Positions 51,797 through 59,968 of a DNA stretch of 61,283 nucleotides are shown here, one piece after another. Location: positions 1 through 61,283 of the forward strand of contig CAZMGD010000009.1 in assembly GCA_964565705.1 (NCBI GenBank), given 5' to 3'. Position numbers and translations under genes: made by a program. The number at the start of each line of letters is the position of its first letter. Position 1 is the stretch's first letter. Below the pieces are notes generated by a model. It made no database searches. It saw only the letters and a program-made list of their open reading frames with translations, and had not been told where the DNA came from. The stretch is from CAZMGD01 sp964565705. GTDB taxonomy: Bacteria; Actinomycetota; Acidimicrobiia; Acidimicrobiales; Ilumatobacteraceae.

Positions 51797-52561
51797 GCTG
51801 AGCGCCGGCTCCTGCTCGCCCTCGGCGATGTCGTCGCGGTGCTTGCGGATCGAGTGCCGCACCGCGAGCACCCACCCCACGATCACGGCGATCGAGAAGA
51901 TGATCCACTGGATCGCGTAGCTGAGGTGCGGCCCGTCGTCCAGCTCGGGTGCGGCGACGGGAACGATCTGATCGGCCGGTTCAGGTGGCGAGCTGGCCAG
52001 GAGGTCGACGTACATCGGCAGCACGGTGTCATCCAGTTGCATCTGCAACCGGTCGACGTCGATGCGGTGGATCTCGGTCAGCTCACCCTCGGCGGGGTCG
52101 CTGAGCTGGCCCGTTCCCCGGCGCTGGTTCGGCCGAAGGCGCCCCACGATCTCGACCTCGCCACTGGGTGCCGCCGGTACAGCGACGCCGGAGGGCACGA
52201 AGCCGCGGTTGACGATCAGCACCCGCCCGTCGTCCAGCTGCAGCGGCACCACAGCGTCGACGCCGGGCGTGCCGTCCTGGCTCACGTTGACGACCAACAC
52301 CTGCTCGTCGGTGAGGTAGTTGCCGGTCGCCGTGACCTCGTACCACTGCAGGTCTGCCGGGTCGCCGTCGAAGCCGGCCGGCAGGATCTCTTCCACCGGC
52401 CGCGGGCTCGCGTCCTGGTGGGACCGCACCTCGGCGTTGAAGTCGCGCTTCTCGTCGAGGCGGCGGAACTGCCACAACGCCAGGTTGACCATGGTGAACA
52501 CCAGCAGCAGCACACCCAGGTGGAACAGCAGCCATTTCGGGCGCAGGAGGAAGCGATACAT
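51788..52561 (-). CDS. SURF1-family cytochrome oxidase assembly protein
   Basis: A 257-aa membrane protein needed for haem a insertion into the aa3 oxidase in homologues. First TM helix at about 8-31 (PKWLLFHLGVLLLVFTMVNLALWQFRRLDEKR, the family block), a large outside loop with VPLQLDDGRVLIVNRGFVP and VEIVGRLRP, and the second TM helix at about 214-236 within GPHLSYAIQWIIFSIAVIVGWVL. ATG start. No cta oxidase genes are adjacent. It is divergent from the DUF4262 gene over 65 nt. Confidence 0.93.
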   Translation of the reverse strand: MYRFLLRPKWLLFHLGVLLLVFTMVNLALWQFRRLDEKRDFNAEVRSHQDASPRPVEEILPAGFDGDPADLQWYEVTATGNYLTDEQVLVVNVSQDGTPGVDAVVPLQLDDGRVLIVNRGFVPSGVAVPAAPSGEVEIVGRLRPNQRRGTGQLSDPAEGELTEIHRIDVDRLQMQLDDTVLPMYVDLLASSPPEPADQIVPVAAPELDDGPHLSYAIQWIIFSIAVIVGWVLAVRHSIRKHRDDIAEGEQEPALSSP

Positions 52562-52626
52562 AGGGCCGCGGGGAACCGTACCGGGCTGGTCTGCGCCTCA
52601 CCCGGTCGCCTCTACGCTCGGGCCCG

Positions 52627-53124
52627 ATGGTCGACCCCGGCGAGTTCCACATCCCCCACCTCGAGAAGATCGAGTGGATGATCGAGACCACGGGGTGGGC
52701 GATCGAACCGGTGGCGCCCTCGACGGACACCGATCCGCCGGTGGCCGGCTACTCGTACACGATCGGCTTCCCGGCGGCATTCGGGTTCCCCGAGGTGCTG
52801 ATGTTCGGGCTGACCCCCGTCGCCGCGCGCGGTCTGTTCGGACTGGTCGCCGACCTGCTCGGCGGTGGCACGCAGATCCCCGTCGGGGTGCCGGTGATCG
52901 GCGTGCTCGACGGCGAGCAGCGTTGCGTGTTCGCGCCGATCGACACGGCCGAGTGGTCGCCCCTGCTCGACACCGCGGCCAAGTGGTACCGCGGTGCATC
53001 GTTCGCTGCGGTGCAGTTGCTGTGGCCGGACCGCAACGGCTTCCTGCCGTACGAAGCCGGCTTCGAGCAGCGCATGCGCCTCGCCCAGCCGGTCATCGGC
53101 ACGCTCGACCCCGAGGTGGCCTGA
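52627..53124 (+). CDS. DUF4262-like protein
   Basis: A 165-aa protein matching the DUF4262 pattern: IEWMIETTGWAI, YSYTIGFPAAFGFPEVLMFGLTP, LFGLVADLLGGG, and a later AAVQLLWPDRNGFLPYEAGF. The function of the family is unknown. No membrane or secretion signal. It overlaps the alpha-mannosidase start by 1 nt (TGATG), making a likely two-gene operon. Confidence 0.8.
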   Translation: MVDPGEFHIPHLEKIEWMIETTGWAIEPVAPSTDTDPPVAGYSYTIGFPAAFGFPEVLMFGLTPVAARGLFGLVADLLGGGTQIPVGVPVIGVLDGEQRCVFAPIDTAEWSPLLDTAAKWYRGASFAAVQLLWPDRNGFLPYEAGFEQRMRLAQPVIGTLDPEVA

Positions 53125-56100
53125 TGCACCCGTCGGGCCCCACCGTGCAACGAGCCCAGCGGTTCCTGCGCCAGCGCCTCGCGCCAGCGGTGCACCGGCG
53201 CGTCGGAGCGTTCACCGTCGAGGCGACCGAACCGGTCGTCGAACCGGTGCCGCTCGACGTGGCGACCACCTTGCCGCGGCGGCCCTTCGACGTCGGCTCG
53301 CCGTGGGGGCCGCCGTGGCAGACGGTCTGGTTCCGGCTGACGGCGCCGGTTCCGGAGGGTGTGTCGGGCGAGGGCTTGACCGCCGTCGTCGACCTCGGGT
53401 TCCACGGCCGGTCCGACGGCTTCCAGGCGGAGGGGCTCGCGTACCGCGACGGCAGCGTGCTCCACGCCGTGCAGCCCGACCGGCGGGAGGTGGCGCTGGG
53501 GTCCGCTCGCGCCGGTGACGAGATCGAGCTGTGGGTGGAGGCCGCCGCCAACGCGATCATGGGCCAGGATCCGACGCTGCCGTACCTGCCGACGCCGCTG
53601 GGCGACCCGGCGACAGCGCCGTGCGACCCGTTGTACGTGCTGCGCCAGGCCGACCTGTGCGTGGTGCACCCCGAGGTGCGCCGGTTCGAGGTGGAGCTCC
53701 ACGCGCTCGTCGACCTCGCGCTCGACCTCGGTGACGTGGCGCAGCGGGCCCGGTTGATGCCGCTGCTCGAGGCTGGGATGGCGGCGTTCGACCCATGCGA
53801 TCCGCAGCGGAGCGCGGCGGTGGCCCGTGAGGCGATCGCCCCGGCGTTCGCCACCGGCGCGGCGCCCGGCAGCCACCGCCTGATCGCGGTGGGCCACGCC
53901 CATCTCGACACGGCGTGGCTGTGGCCGGTGCGCGAGACCCGGCGCAAGGCGTCGCGGACGTTCGCCAACGCCGTCGACCTGCTTCGGCGGTTACCCGTCC
54001 ACCGCATGGCCCACAGCCAGGCCCAGCACTACGCCTGGGTCGCCGACGACCAGCCAGAGGTGTTCGCCGAGGTGCAGCGTCTGGTCGGCGAGGGCCGGTG
54101 GGAACCTGTCGGCGGCATGTGGGTCGAGACCGACCTCAACCTGCCGAGCGCCGAGAGCCTGGCTCGCCAGTTCCTGCACGGCCAGCGCGCGTTCGAGCAG
54201 TGGTTCGGGTCGACGTGTCCGGGCGCGTTCCTGCCCGACGACTTCGGATACCCGGCCCAGGTGCCGCAGCTGGCCCGGCTGGCCGGCTGCGAGTGGTTCT
54301 TCACGCAGAAGCTCAGCTGGAACGACACCAACCGCTTCCCCCACCACACGTTCTGGTGGGAGGGCCTCGACGGCAGCCGCGTGCTGACCCACTTCAGCCC
54401 GGTCGAGACCTACAACGCGCTCAACCTCCCGCACCAGCTGCGCTTCGCGGCGAGGAACTTCGCCGACCACGCCGGGGCGTCCTCGTCGCTCGTGTGCTTC
54501 GGGCACGGCGATGGTGGGGGTGGGCCGACCGAGGCGATGGTGCGGCGCGCCGAGCTGGCCGCCGACTGGGAGGGCGTGCCGCCGACGACGCTCGGCTCGG
54601 TCGGCGGGTTCTTCGCCGAGACCTTGGCGGAGTACGGGCCGGGCGCCCCGGTGTGGGTGGGGGAGATGTACTTCGAGTGCCATCGCGGCACCTACACCTC
54701 GCAGGTGCGCACCAAGCAGGGCAATCTCCGCTGCGAGCGCCTGCTGCGCGAGGCGGAGCTGTGGAGCGTCGCCGCCGGCGTCTGGCCCTCGGCCGAGTTC
54801 GACGAGCTCTGGAAGCTGGTGCTGACCCAGCAGTTCCACGACATCCTGCCCGGCTCGTCGATCGCCTGGGCCCACGACGACGCCGAGCAGGTCCACGCCG
54901 AGGTCAGCAGCCGAACCGAGTCGCTGATCGAGGACGCGCTCGCCCGCCTCGGCGCCGGCTGCGGTGACGCCTGGGCCGTCGTCAACCCCGGCCCGTTCGC
55001 GGTCTCGGGCGTCGTCGACGTCGATGGCACCCCCACCTGGATCGATTCCGCGCCCCCCCACTCGATCCACCCCCTTCGTTCTCGGGAGCAAATCGGGCGC
55101 TCTGGCACCCGATTTGCTCCCGAGAACGAAGGATCTGTCCGGGTGGGTGACTCGTGGATGGACAACGGGGTGGTGCGGGTCGAGTGGGATCCGGAGGGGC
55201 GGCTCACGTCGCTGCGGTTGCACTCGAACGGGCGCGACGTGCTGGGCGGTGACCGCGCCGGCAACGTACTGGTGCTGCACCGCGACACCCCGGCGCAGTA
55301 CGACGCGTGGGACATCGACCGCGCCGACACGCTGCGCCCAGTGCCCGTCGGGGGCGACGTGACGGTCGAGGTCCGCCAGGACGCCCCGTTGCGGGCGTCG
55401 ATGACCGCGATCCGGACCACGGGCGAATCGACCTACCGGCTGACGACCACCCTCGACGCCGGCGCAGCACGTGTCGACTGCTCGATCGACGTCGACTGGA
55501 ACGAGCGCGAGCAGCGCCTCCAAGTCCTGCTGCCGGTGGACGTGCACGCGTCGGAGGCGCTCTGCGGCACACAGTTCGGATCCGTGCGACGACCGCGCCA
55601 TGCCAACACGTCGTGGGACGACGCCAGGTTCGAGGTGTGCGCCCACCGCTACGTGCACGCAGGCGAGCCCGGCTTCGGGGTGGCGATCCTCGCCGCCGGT
55701 CCGCACGGCTACGACGTGCGTGGCGACGCGCTGCGGATGACGCTGCTCAAGGCGTCGAACTACCCCGATCCGGACGCCGATCGCGGCGAGCAGCACGTCG
55801 AGTGGTCGTACTGGCTGCACGACGGGGTCGAGCCGCTCAGCGCCGGCATCGAGGCCCAGGCCGCGGCGATCGGCCATCCACTTCGAGTGGTACGTGCAGA
55901 TGCAACGACAGACGTTGCGCCCGTCGTCCGGTGTGATCACCCGGCGATCGTCATCGAGTCGGTCAAGCGGGCGGAGGACGGCACCGGCGACCTGATCGTC
56001 CGTTTGTGGGAGAGCCGTGGTGGGCGCGCCATGGACCGCCTCGAACTGGCACGCCCTGTCGGCCGCGCCGAGGCGGTCGATCTGCTCGAGCGGCCGCTGC

Positions 56101-56177
56101 ACGAGTTGCCACACGACGCGATGAGCGTCGAGGTCGAGCTCCGCCCGTTCCAGATCCTGACCGTTCGCGTGACCTGA
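53124..56177 (+). CDS. Alpha-mannosidase, glycoside hydrolase family 38
   Basis: A 1017-aa retaining mannosidase, cytoplasmic by lack of signal. Zinc site GHAHLDTAWLWP (H260, D262), nucleophile block LPDDFGYPAQVPQL (D372), and FGHGDGGGGPT with H461 as the other zinc ligand. The C-terminal ~450 residues are the beta-sandwich domains. Residues about 650-670 (HPLRSREQIGRSGTRFAPENEG) are encoded by a perfect 25-bp inverted repeat, between GH38 core and sandwich domain. This looks like an inserted DNA element tolerated in frame. The ATG overlaps the upstream stop; the long upstream frame is ignored. Confidence 0.93.
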   Translation: MHPSGPTVQRAQRFLRQRLAPAVHRRVGAFTVEATEPVVEPVPLDVATTLPRRPFDVGSPWGPPWQTVWFRLTAPVPEGVSGEGLTAVVDLGFHGRSDGFQAEGLAYRDGSVLHAVQPDRREVALGSARAGDEIELWVEAAANAIMGQDPTLPYLPTPLGDPATAPCDPLYVLRQADLCVVHPEVRRFEVELHALVDLALDLGDVAQRARLMPLLEAGMAAFDPCDPQRSAAVAREAIAPAFATGAAPGSHRLIAVGHAHLDTAWLWPVRETRRKASRTFANAVDLLRRLPVHRMAHSQAQHYAWVADDQPEVFAEVQRLVGEGRWEPVGGMWVETDLNLPSAESLARQFLHGQRAFEQWFGSTCPGAFLPDDFGYPAQVPQLARLAGCEWFFTQKLSWNDTNRFPHHTFWWEGLDGSRVLTHFSPVETYNALNLPHQLRFAARNFADHAGASSSLVCFGHGDGGGGPTEAMVRRAELAADWEGVPPTTLGSVGGFFAETLAEYGPGAPVWVGEMYFECHRGTYTSQVRTKQGNLRCERLLREAELWSVAAGVWPSAEFDELWKLVLTQQFHDILPGSSIAWAHDDAEQVHAEVSSRTESLIEDALARLGAGCGDAWAVVNPGPFAVSGVVDVDGTPTWIDSAPPHSIHPLRSREQIGRSGTRFAPENEGSVRVGDSWMDNGVVRVEWDPEGRLTSLRLHSNGRDVLGGDRAGNVLVLHRDTPAQYDAWDIDRADTLRPVPVGGDVTVEVRQDAPLRASMTAIRTTGESTYRLTTTLDAGAARVDCSIDVDWNEREQRLQVLLPVDVHASEALCGTQFGSVRRPRHANTSWDDARFEVCAHRYVHAGEPGFGVAILAAGPHGYDVRGDALRMTLLKASNYPDPDADRGEQHVEWSYWLHDGVEPLSAGIEAQAAAIGHPLRVVRADATTDVAPVVRCDHPAIVIESVKRAEDGTGDLIVRLWESRGGRAMDRLELARPVGRAEAVDLLERPLHELPHDAMSVEVELRPFQILTVRVT
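55073..55132. repeat. Perfect 25-bp inverted repeat inside the alpha-mannosidase gene
   Basis: Left arm 55073-55097 (ccttcgttctcgggagcaaa + tcggg), 10-nt loop, right arm 55108-55132, no mismatch. It is read in frame by the host gene. It looks like a small palindromic mobile element (REP/MITE-like) rather than a terminator, as it lies mid-gene. Confidence 0.85.
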
Positions 56178-56192
56178 TGACACTCCGAAGCG

Positions 56193-56240
56193 GAACTGCG
56201 CACTGTCGTGACCGTTGTGAGCCGTCCGGCTGCGCAGTTC
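56193..56240. terminator. Bidirectional terminator between alpha-mannosidase and saccharopine dehydrogenase-like genes
   Basis: gaactgcgca (56193-56202) pairs with tgcgcagttc (56231-56240), 10 bp, 28-nt loop with further internal pairing. It occupies the 80-nt convergent spacer. The gaactgcgc core also appears in the 35.6 kb terminator. Confidence 0.6.
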
Positions 56241-56257
56241 GGCGCGGGACGGGCGGG

Positions 56258-57463
56258 CTAGCGCTCCTGCATCGCCCATGGCGCGCCGGACTCGGCGACC
56301 ACCTGCAGGTACGGCGCGGCGTCGAACGCCTCAGGGCCGAGCACGCCGACACCCTTCCAGGCGCCCGACGCGAGCAGTTCCAGGGCGACGACCGGGTGCA
56401 TCGCTGTCTGCCAGACGACGGCTTGGTGCCCCCACTCGCGCATCGCCCACTCGTTGTCGACCACCTGGTAGAGGTACACCTCTCTGGGCGCTCCGTCGGT
56501 GCCCGTGCCTCGCACCCACGTGCCCGCGCACGTGCGGCCTTCCATCGAGTGGCCGAGGTCGGCGGGGTTGGGCAGGACGGCGGCGACGACGTCGCGCGGT
56601 GAGACGCTGACGCCGCGGACCTCGACCGGGCGGGTGCTGTCGAGACCGAGCTTGTGCAACGTGCGCAACACCTCGATGAACTCCTCGCCGAGGCCGTACT
56701 TGAACGTGACCCGACCGACGTCCAGCCAGGTCGGCATCAGGATCACCTCCTCGTGCTCGACGTTCACGCACTCCAGCGGGCCGATGCCCTCGGGGAAGTC
56801 GAACACCTCCGGCTCGCTGAACGGCTCGGTCGTGAACCAACCCCGGTCGCGCTCGTAGACGAGCGGTGGGTTGAGGCACTCCTCGATCGTCGTCCAGATC
56901 GAGAACGTCGGCGTGAACGCGGGGCCGTGGATGACGAGGTCGGCGCCATCGCGCACGCCGACCTCGTCGATCGAGCGGAACAGGTGGTCGGCGGCATGGC
57001 GGGCGAAGACATCAGAAAGTCCCGGCTCGACGCCCATGCCGACGAGTGCCAGCAGGCCGTGCTCCACCCATCGGTCGGCTACCTCGAACTGGGCGTCGCC
57101 GAGCTTCACCCCCACCTGCCGGTACGGGTCGGTCGGATGCGGGGTGGACATGTGCATCGCCATGTCGAGGTAGTGGCAGCCGGCGGCGAACGCGGCATCG
57201 AAGATCGGCGGGTTGAACCGTGGGTCGCAGGCGTTCAGGACGACGTCGGCGCGGGCGCTGGCCAGCAACTGGATCAGGTCGAGCAGATCGGAGGCGTCCA
57301 CCTGGGTCGACGTGATCCGCGGGTCGTCGGCTTTGGCCGCCGCACGTGCGGCGCGCGCTGCGTCGATGTCGGCCAGGACGAGGCACTCGACGAAGTCGCG
57401 ACGGGCGGCGATCGACGCGGCGGCGGATCCGACGCCGCCGGCGCCCACCACCACGATCCGCAT
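56258..57463 (-). CDS. Saccharopine dehydrogenase-like oxidoreductase
   Basis: A 401-aa protein with an N-terminal Rossmann loop VVVGAGGVGSAAASIAARRD (4-23), then ADVVLNACDPRFNPPIFDAAFAAGCHYLDMAMHM, GMGVEPGLSDVFARHAADHLF and a final VEVRGVSV... segment. This pattern is the saccharopine dehydrogenase/homospermidine synthase group; in actinobacteria these often act on lysine or polyamine metabolism, but the reaction here is not fixed. ATG start. It is upstream (same strand) of nothing else; the SET gene lies 39 nt to the right. Confidence 0.86.
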   Translation of the reverse strand: MRIVVVGAGGVGSAAASIAARRDFVECLVLADIDAARAARAAAKADDPRITSTQVDASDLLDLIQLLASARADVVLNACDPRFNPPIFDAAFAAGCHYLDMAMHMSTPHPTDPYRQVGVKLGDAQFEVADRWVEHGLLALVGMGVEPGLSDVFARHAADHLFRSIDEVGVRDGADLVIHGPAFTPTFSIWTTIEECLNPPLVYERDRGWFTTEPFSEPEVFDFPEGIGPLECVNVEHEEVILMPTWLDVGRVTFKYGLGEEFIEVLRTLHKLGLDSTRPVEVRGVSVSPRDVVAAVLPNPADLGHSMEGRTCAGTWVRGTGTDGAPREVYLYQVVDNEWAMREWGHQAVVWQTAMHPVVALELLASGAWKGVGVLGPEAFDAAPYLQVVAESGAPWAMQER

Positions 57464-57502
57464 GGCGCGGAGGCTACTGCGGCGCCAGGACGGCGCCGGT
57501 GA

Positions 57503-58027
57503 CTACAGGGCGAAGCTGCGGCGACCGGCGCCGGGAGCGACGAGGGCGGCGATCCGGGCGGCGAGGAACGGCGAGAACCGGCCGCGGTGGCGGAGTTGCA
57601 GCTCGGGGATCATCCAGTCCTCGGCGGTCACCTTGCCGCGGCACGACGGGGTCCCGCAGTTGCACTCGAGCTCGCCGTGCACCGATCCGGTGCAGGTCGC
57701 GTAGTCGATCGTCAGCACCTCGCCCGGCAGGATCGGGCGGCTGGCCACCACGACGGTTGCGCCGACGAGGTGGCAGTTCGGGTCGCACGAGTGGGAGATC
57801 GGATGGACGGAGACGCTGTCGTCGCCGTCGACGAGGAACAGCTCGTCGTCGATCTGCAGGGCCCTGCACTGGGCGTCGGCGGACATCGCGTCCACGTCGG
57901 CGAGCGAGGCGATGCGGCCGCTGAACGCGGCGATGGTCGTCCCGTCCGGGATCGGCGCAGCGGCGATGGCGCCGGGATCGGGTCGGGCGCTCGTCGCGAG
58001 CGGCGTGAGGTAGTCGGCGAACAGCAT
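57503..58027 (-). CDS. SET-domain protein (lysine methyltransferase-like)
   Basis: A 174-aa protein with a compact SET domain: HPISHSCDPNCHL (the NHSC-type pseudoknot, 75-87), GEVLTIDYAT (102-111, with the invariant Tyr Y109) and a post-SET ECNCGTPSCRG (121-131) whose Cys can bind zinc with C81/C85. It uses S-adenosylmethionine in known members. Bacterial targets are usually unknown. ATG at 58027 is chosen because AAGGAGGTGACC sits just upstream; a GTG 6 nt earlier lies inside that ribosome site. It is next to the metX leader, divergent. Confidence 0.86.
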   Translation of the reverse strand: MLFADYLTPLATSARPDPGAIAAAPIPDGTTIAAFSGRIASLADVDAMSADAQCRALQIDDELFLVDGDDSVSVHPISHSCDPNCHLVGATVVVASRPILPGEVLTIDYATCTGSVHGELECNCGTPSCRGKVTAEDWMIPELQLRHRGRFSPFLAARIAALVAPGAGRRSFAL

Positions 58028-58144
58028 GGTCACCTCCTTCAGCGGTGGACGAGCAAGCTTGCCCGTGGATCCGTCCGACGTCTACTCACTGATCGGTCAG
58101 GCGGTCTTGACCGTCGGATCAGGCGAAGTCGCGTGCCCGCGGAG

Positions 58145-58300
58145 GTGCCGGGTGGTATGTTTCCCGGCGCATTCCGAGCGGCCCGCTGGACGGGCCCGGC
58201 AACCTGGGTCGGACGTCCCAAGGTGCCTGCCACGGCCTCGGTCGTGGGATGTGGTCGAGCGCTCGCTCGGCAACGAAGCGTCCGCCGCCCGGGTGCATCG
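58145..58300 (+). ncRNA. SAM-clan riboswitch-like leader of metX
   Basis: The 310-nt leader before metX contains the conserved cccggcaacc (58195-58204) and ccaaggtgcc (58218-58227) blocks, framed by ggcccgctggacgggcc (58180-58196, hairpin) and a gcctgccacggcctcgg stretch. GGCAACC followed by AGGUGC is the core shared by the SAM-I and SAM-IV riboswitch families, which sense S-adenosylmethionine and repress methionine genes. The subtype (SAM-I, SAM-IV or SAM-I/IV variant) and exact ends cannot be set by eye. Gene context supports it. Confidence 0.72.
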
Positions 58301-58337
58301 AGCGAACGATGGACAGCAGCGAGACAGGAGGGCGTGG

Positions 58338-59504
58338 GTGGCAGATCCGGCACCGGTGAGCGGCGCGTGGCGTCCAGGCGACGAGCCGGGGCATCGCCGC
58401 TTCGTCACGTTCGCGACCGACCACCCGTTTGCGCTCGACGGTGGCGTGGTGTTGAGCGACGTCGACGTTGCGTACGAGACGTGGGGCTCGCTGCGCGCCG
58501 ACGCGTCGAACGCCGTGCTGCTGTGTCACGCGTGGACGGGTGACAGCCATGCCGCCGGCCCTGCCGGTCGTGGGCATCCGGCGCCGGGCTGGTGGGAGGG
58601 AATGATCGGGCCCGGCCTTCCGATCGACACCGATCGGTGGTTCGTCGTCTGCGCGAACGTGCTGGGTGGGTGCCAGGGATCGACCGGCCCGGCGTCCCCG
58701 CACCCCGACGATGGGTTGCCCTTCGGATCGCGGTTCCCGGTGATCACCATCCGCGACATGGTTCGGGCCCAGGCTCGTCTCGCTGATGCGCTCGGGATCC
58801 GGACGTGGAGCGCCGTCATCGGGGGATCGATGGGTGGCATGCAGGTCCTGGAGTGGGCGATCACGTACCCTGACCGGGTCCGCTCGATCGTTCCGATTGC
58901 AACGTGTGCGCAGGCGACGGCCCAGCAGATCGCCTGGGGTGCGATCGGTCGGCGGGCGATCCGCCTCGATCCGAAGTGGCGGGGCGGCGACTACTACGGG
59001 GCAGCCCCGGGCGACGGACCGACCGAAGGCCTCGCGATCGCTCGGATGGTCGCCCAGGTCACGTTTCGCAGTGACAACGTGTTCACCGATCGGTTCGGTC
59101 GCGAGCTCGCCGACGGGGCCTCGCTGAAGGACGGCTTCGGGCTGTGGCAGCGGTTCGAGGTCGAGCGTTACCTCGACTACCACGGCGAGAAGCTGGCCCG
59201 TCGCTTCGACACCAACAGCTACCTGGTGATCGGCAAGGCGATGGACCTCCACGACGTCGGCCGGGGCCGCGGCGGGCTGCAAGCCGGCATGGCCCGGATC
59301 CGGGTGCCGTCGCTGACGATGGGCATCACGAGCGACCTGCTGTACCCGTCGTACCAGCAGGAGCAGATCTGCCGGATGCTGCGCGACGTCGGCACCGAGG
59401 CCGACTACGTCGAGATCGACTCACCGCACGGGCACGATGCGTTCCTCATCAACCTCGACCAGGTCGCGACGCCGCTCGCCAAGTTCCTCGACCGCATCGG
59501 GTAG
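58338..59504 (+). CDS. metX: Homoserine O-acetyltransferase
   Basis: A 388-aa alpha/beta-hydrolase that acylates homoserine, the first committed step to methionine. Nucleophile elbow GGSMGGMQ (S164), acid D333 in GITSDLLYP, base H366 in DSPHGHDAF. AYETWGSL, CHAWTGDSHAAG and NVLGGCQGSTGPAS are standard. The GTG at 58338 has AGGAGGG at -12; the long upstream frame reads through the riboswitch leader and is rejected. With thrB nearby, homoserine is split between threonine and methionine. Confidence 0.95.
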   Translation: MADPAPVSGAWRPGDEPGHRRFVTFATDHPFALDGGVVLSDVDVAYETWGSLRADASNAVLLCHAWTGDSHAAGPAGRGHPAPGWWEGMIGPGLPIDTDRWFVVCANVLGGCQGSTGPASPHPDDGLPFGSRFPVITIRDMVRAQARLADALGIRTWSAVIGGSMGGMQVLEWAITYPDRVRSIVPIATCAQATAQQIAWGAIGRRAIRLDPKWRGGDYYGAAPGDGPTEGLAIARMVAQVTFRSDNVFTDRFGRELADGASLKDGFGLWQRFEVERYLDYHGEKLARRFDTNSYLVIGKAMDLHDVGRGRGGLQAGMARIRVPSLTMGITSDLLYPSYQQEQICRMLRDVGTEADYVEIDSPHGHDAFLINLDQVATPLAKFLDRIG

Positions 59505-59521
59505 CTCCGAGGGGCGCTGGG

Positions 59522-59902
59522 TCAGTTCGTCTGGTACAACCCGTCGAGCACGGGCACGGCCTTGCTGTTGGCCGGGATGCGCAGGACGACCCGTGCGGGG
59601 CCTGCACAGATGTAGATGGCCTTGCCCTTCGGTGGATCCTCGGACTTGCCGACGACCAGGTACTCGCCGTACATCTCCCGGCCGCGCAGCCCGCGAGCGG
59701 AGAGGCGGAGGTTGCCACCCTCGACGATCGCGCGCATCTCCCGCCACGACCCGAGGGGTGCGTCGTACTGGCCGAGGCGCTGCACCCGGCAGGTGAACCG
59801 TTCGCCATCCTTGCTGACCCAGTGCGGCTCGATCTTGCTCGCCCCCCAGAGCATCAGACCGCAGATCGCGAACGCGCCGATCAGGGCCAGGGTGCTCCAC
59901 AT
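59522..59902 (-). CDS. Hypothetical membrane-anchored protein
   Basis: A 126-aa protein with one N-terminal TM helix (about 3-20, TLALIGAFAICGLMLWGA) and a beta-rich body (FTCRVQRLGQYDAPLGSWREMRAIVEGG, GREMYGEYLVVGKSEDPPKGKAIYICAG, VVLRIPANSKAVPVLDGLY). I do not recognise the family, although it resembles small actinobacterial DUF2550-type proteins in plan. ATG at 59902; the GTG two codons earlier is an alternative. It converges on metX with a 17-nt spacer. Confidence 0.7.
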   Translation of the reverse strand: MWSTLALIGAFAICGLMLWGASKIEPHWVSKDGERFTCRVQRLGQYDAPLGSWREMRAIVEGGNLRLSARGLRGREMYGEYLVVGKSEDPPKGKAIYICAGPARVVLRIPANSKAVPVLDGLYQTN

Positions 59903-59968
59903 CGGGCCCACCTTCGCGCACCGGAGGGATCGCGCTGGAGGCCGGTGCGCGTGCGAGAATCGCCGCCC

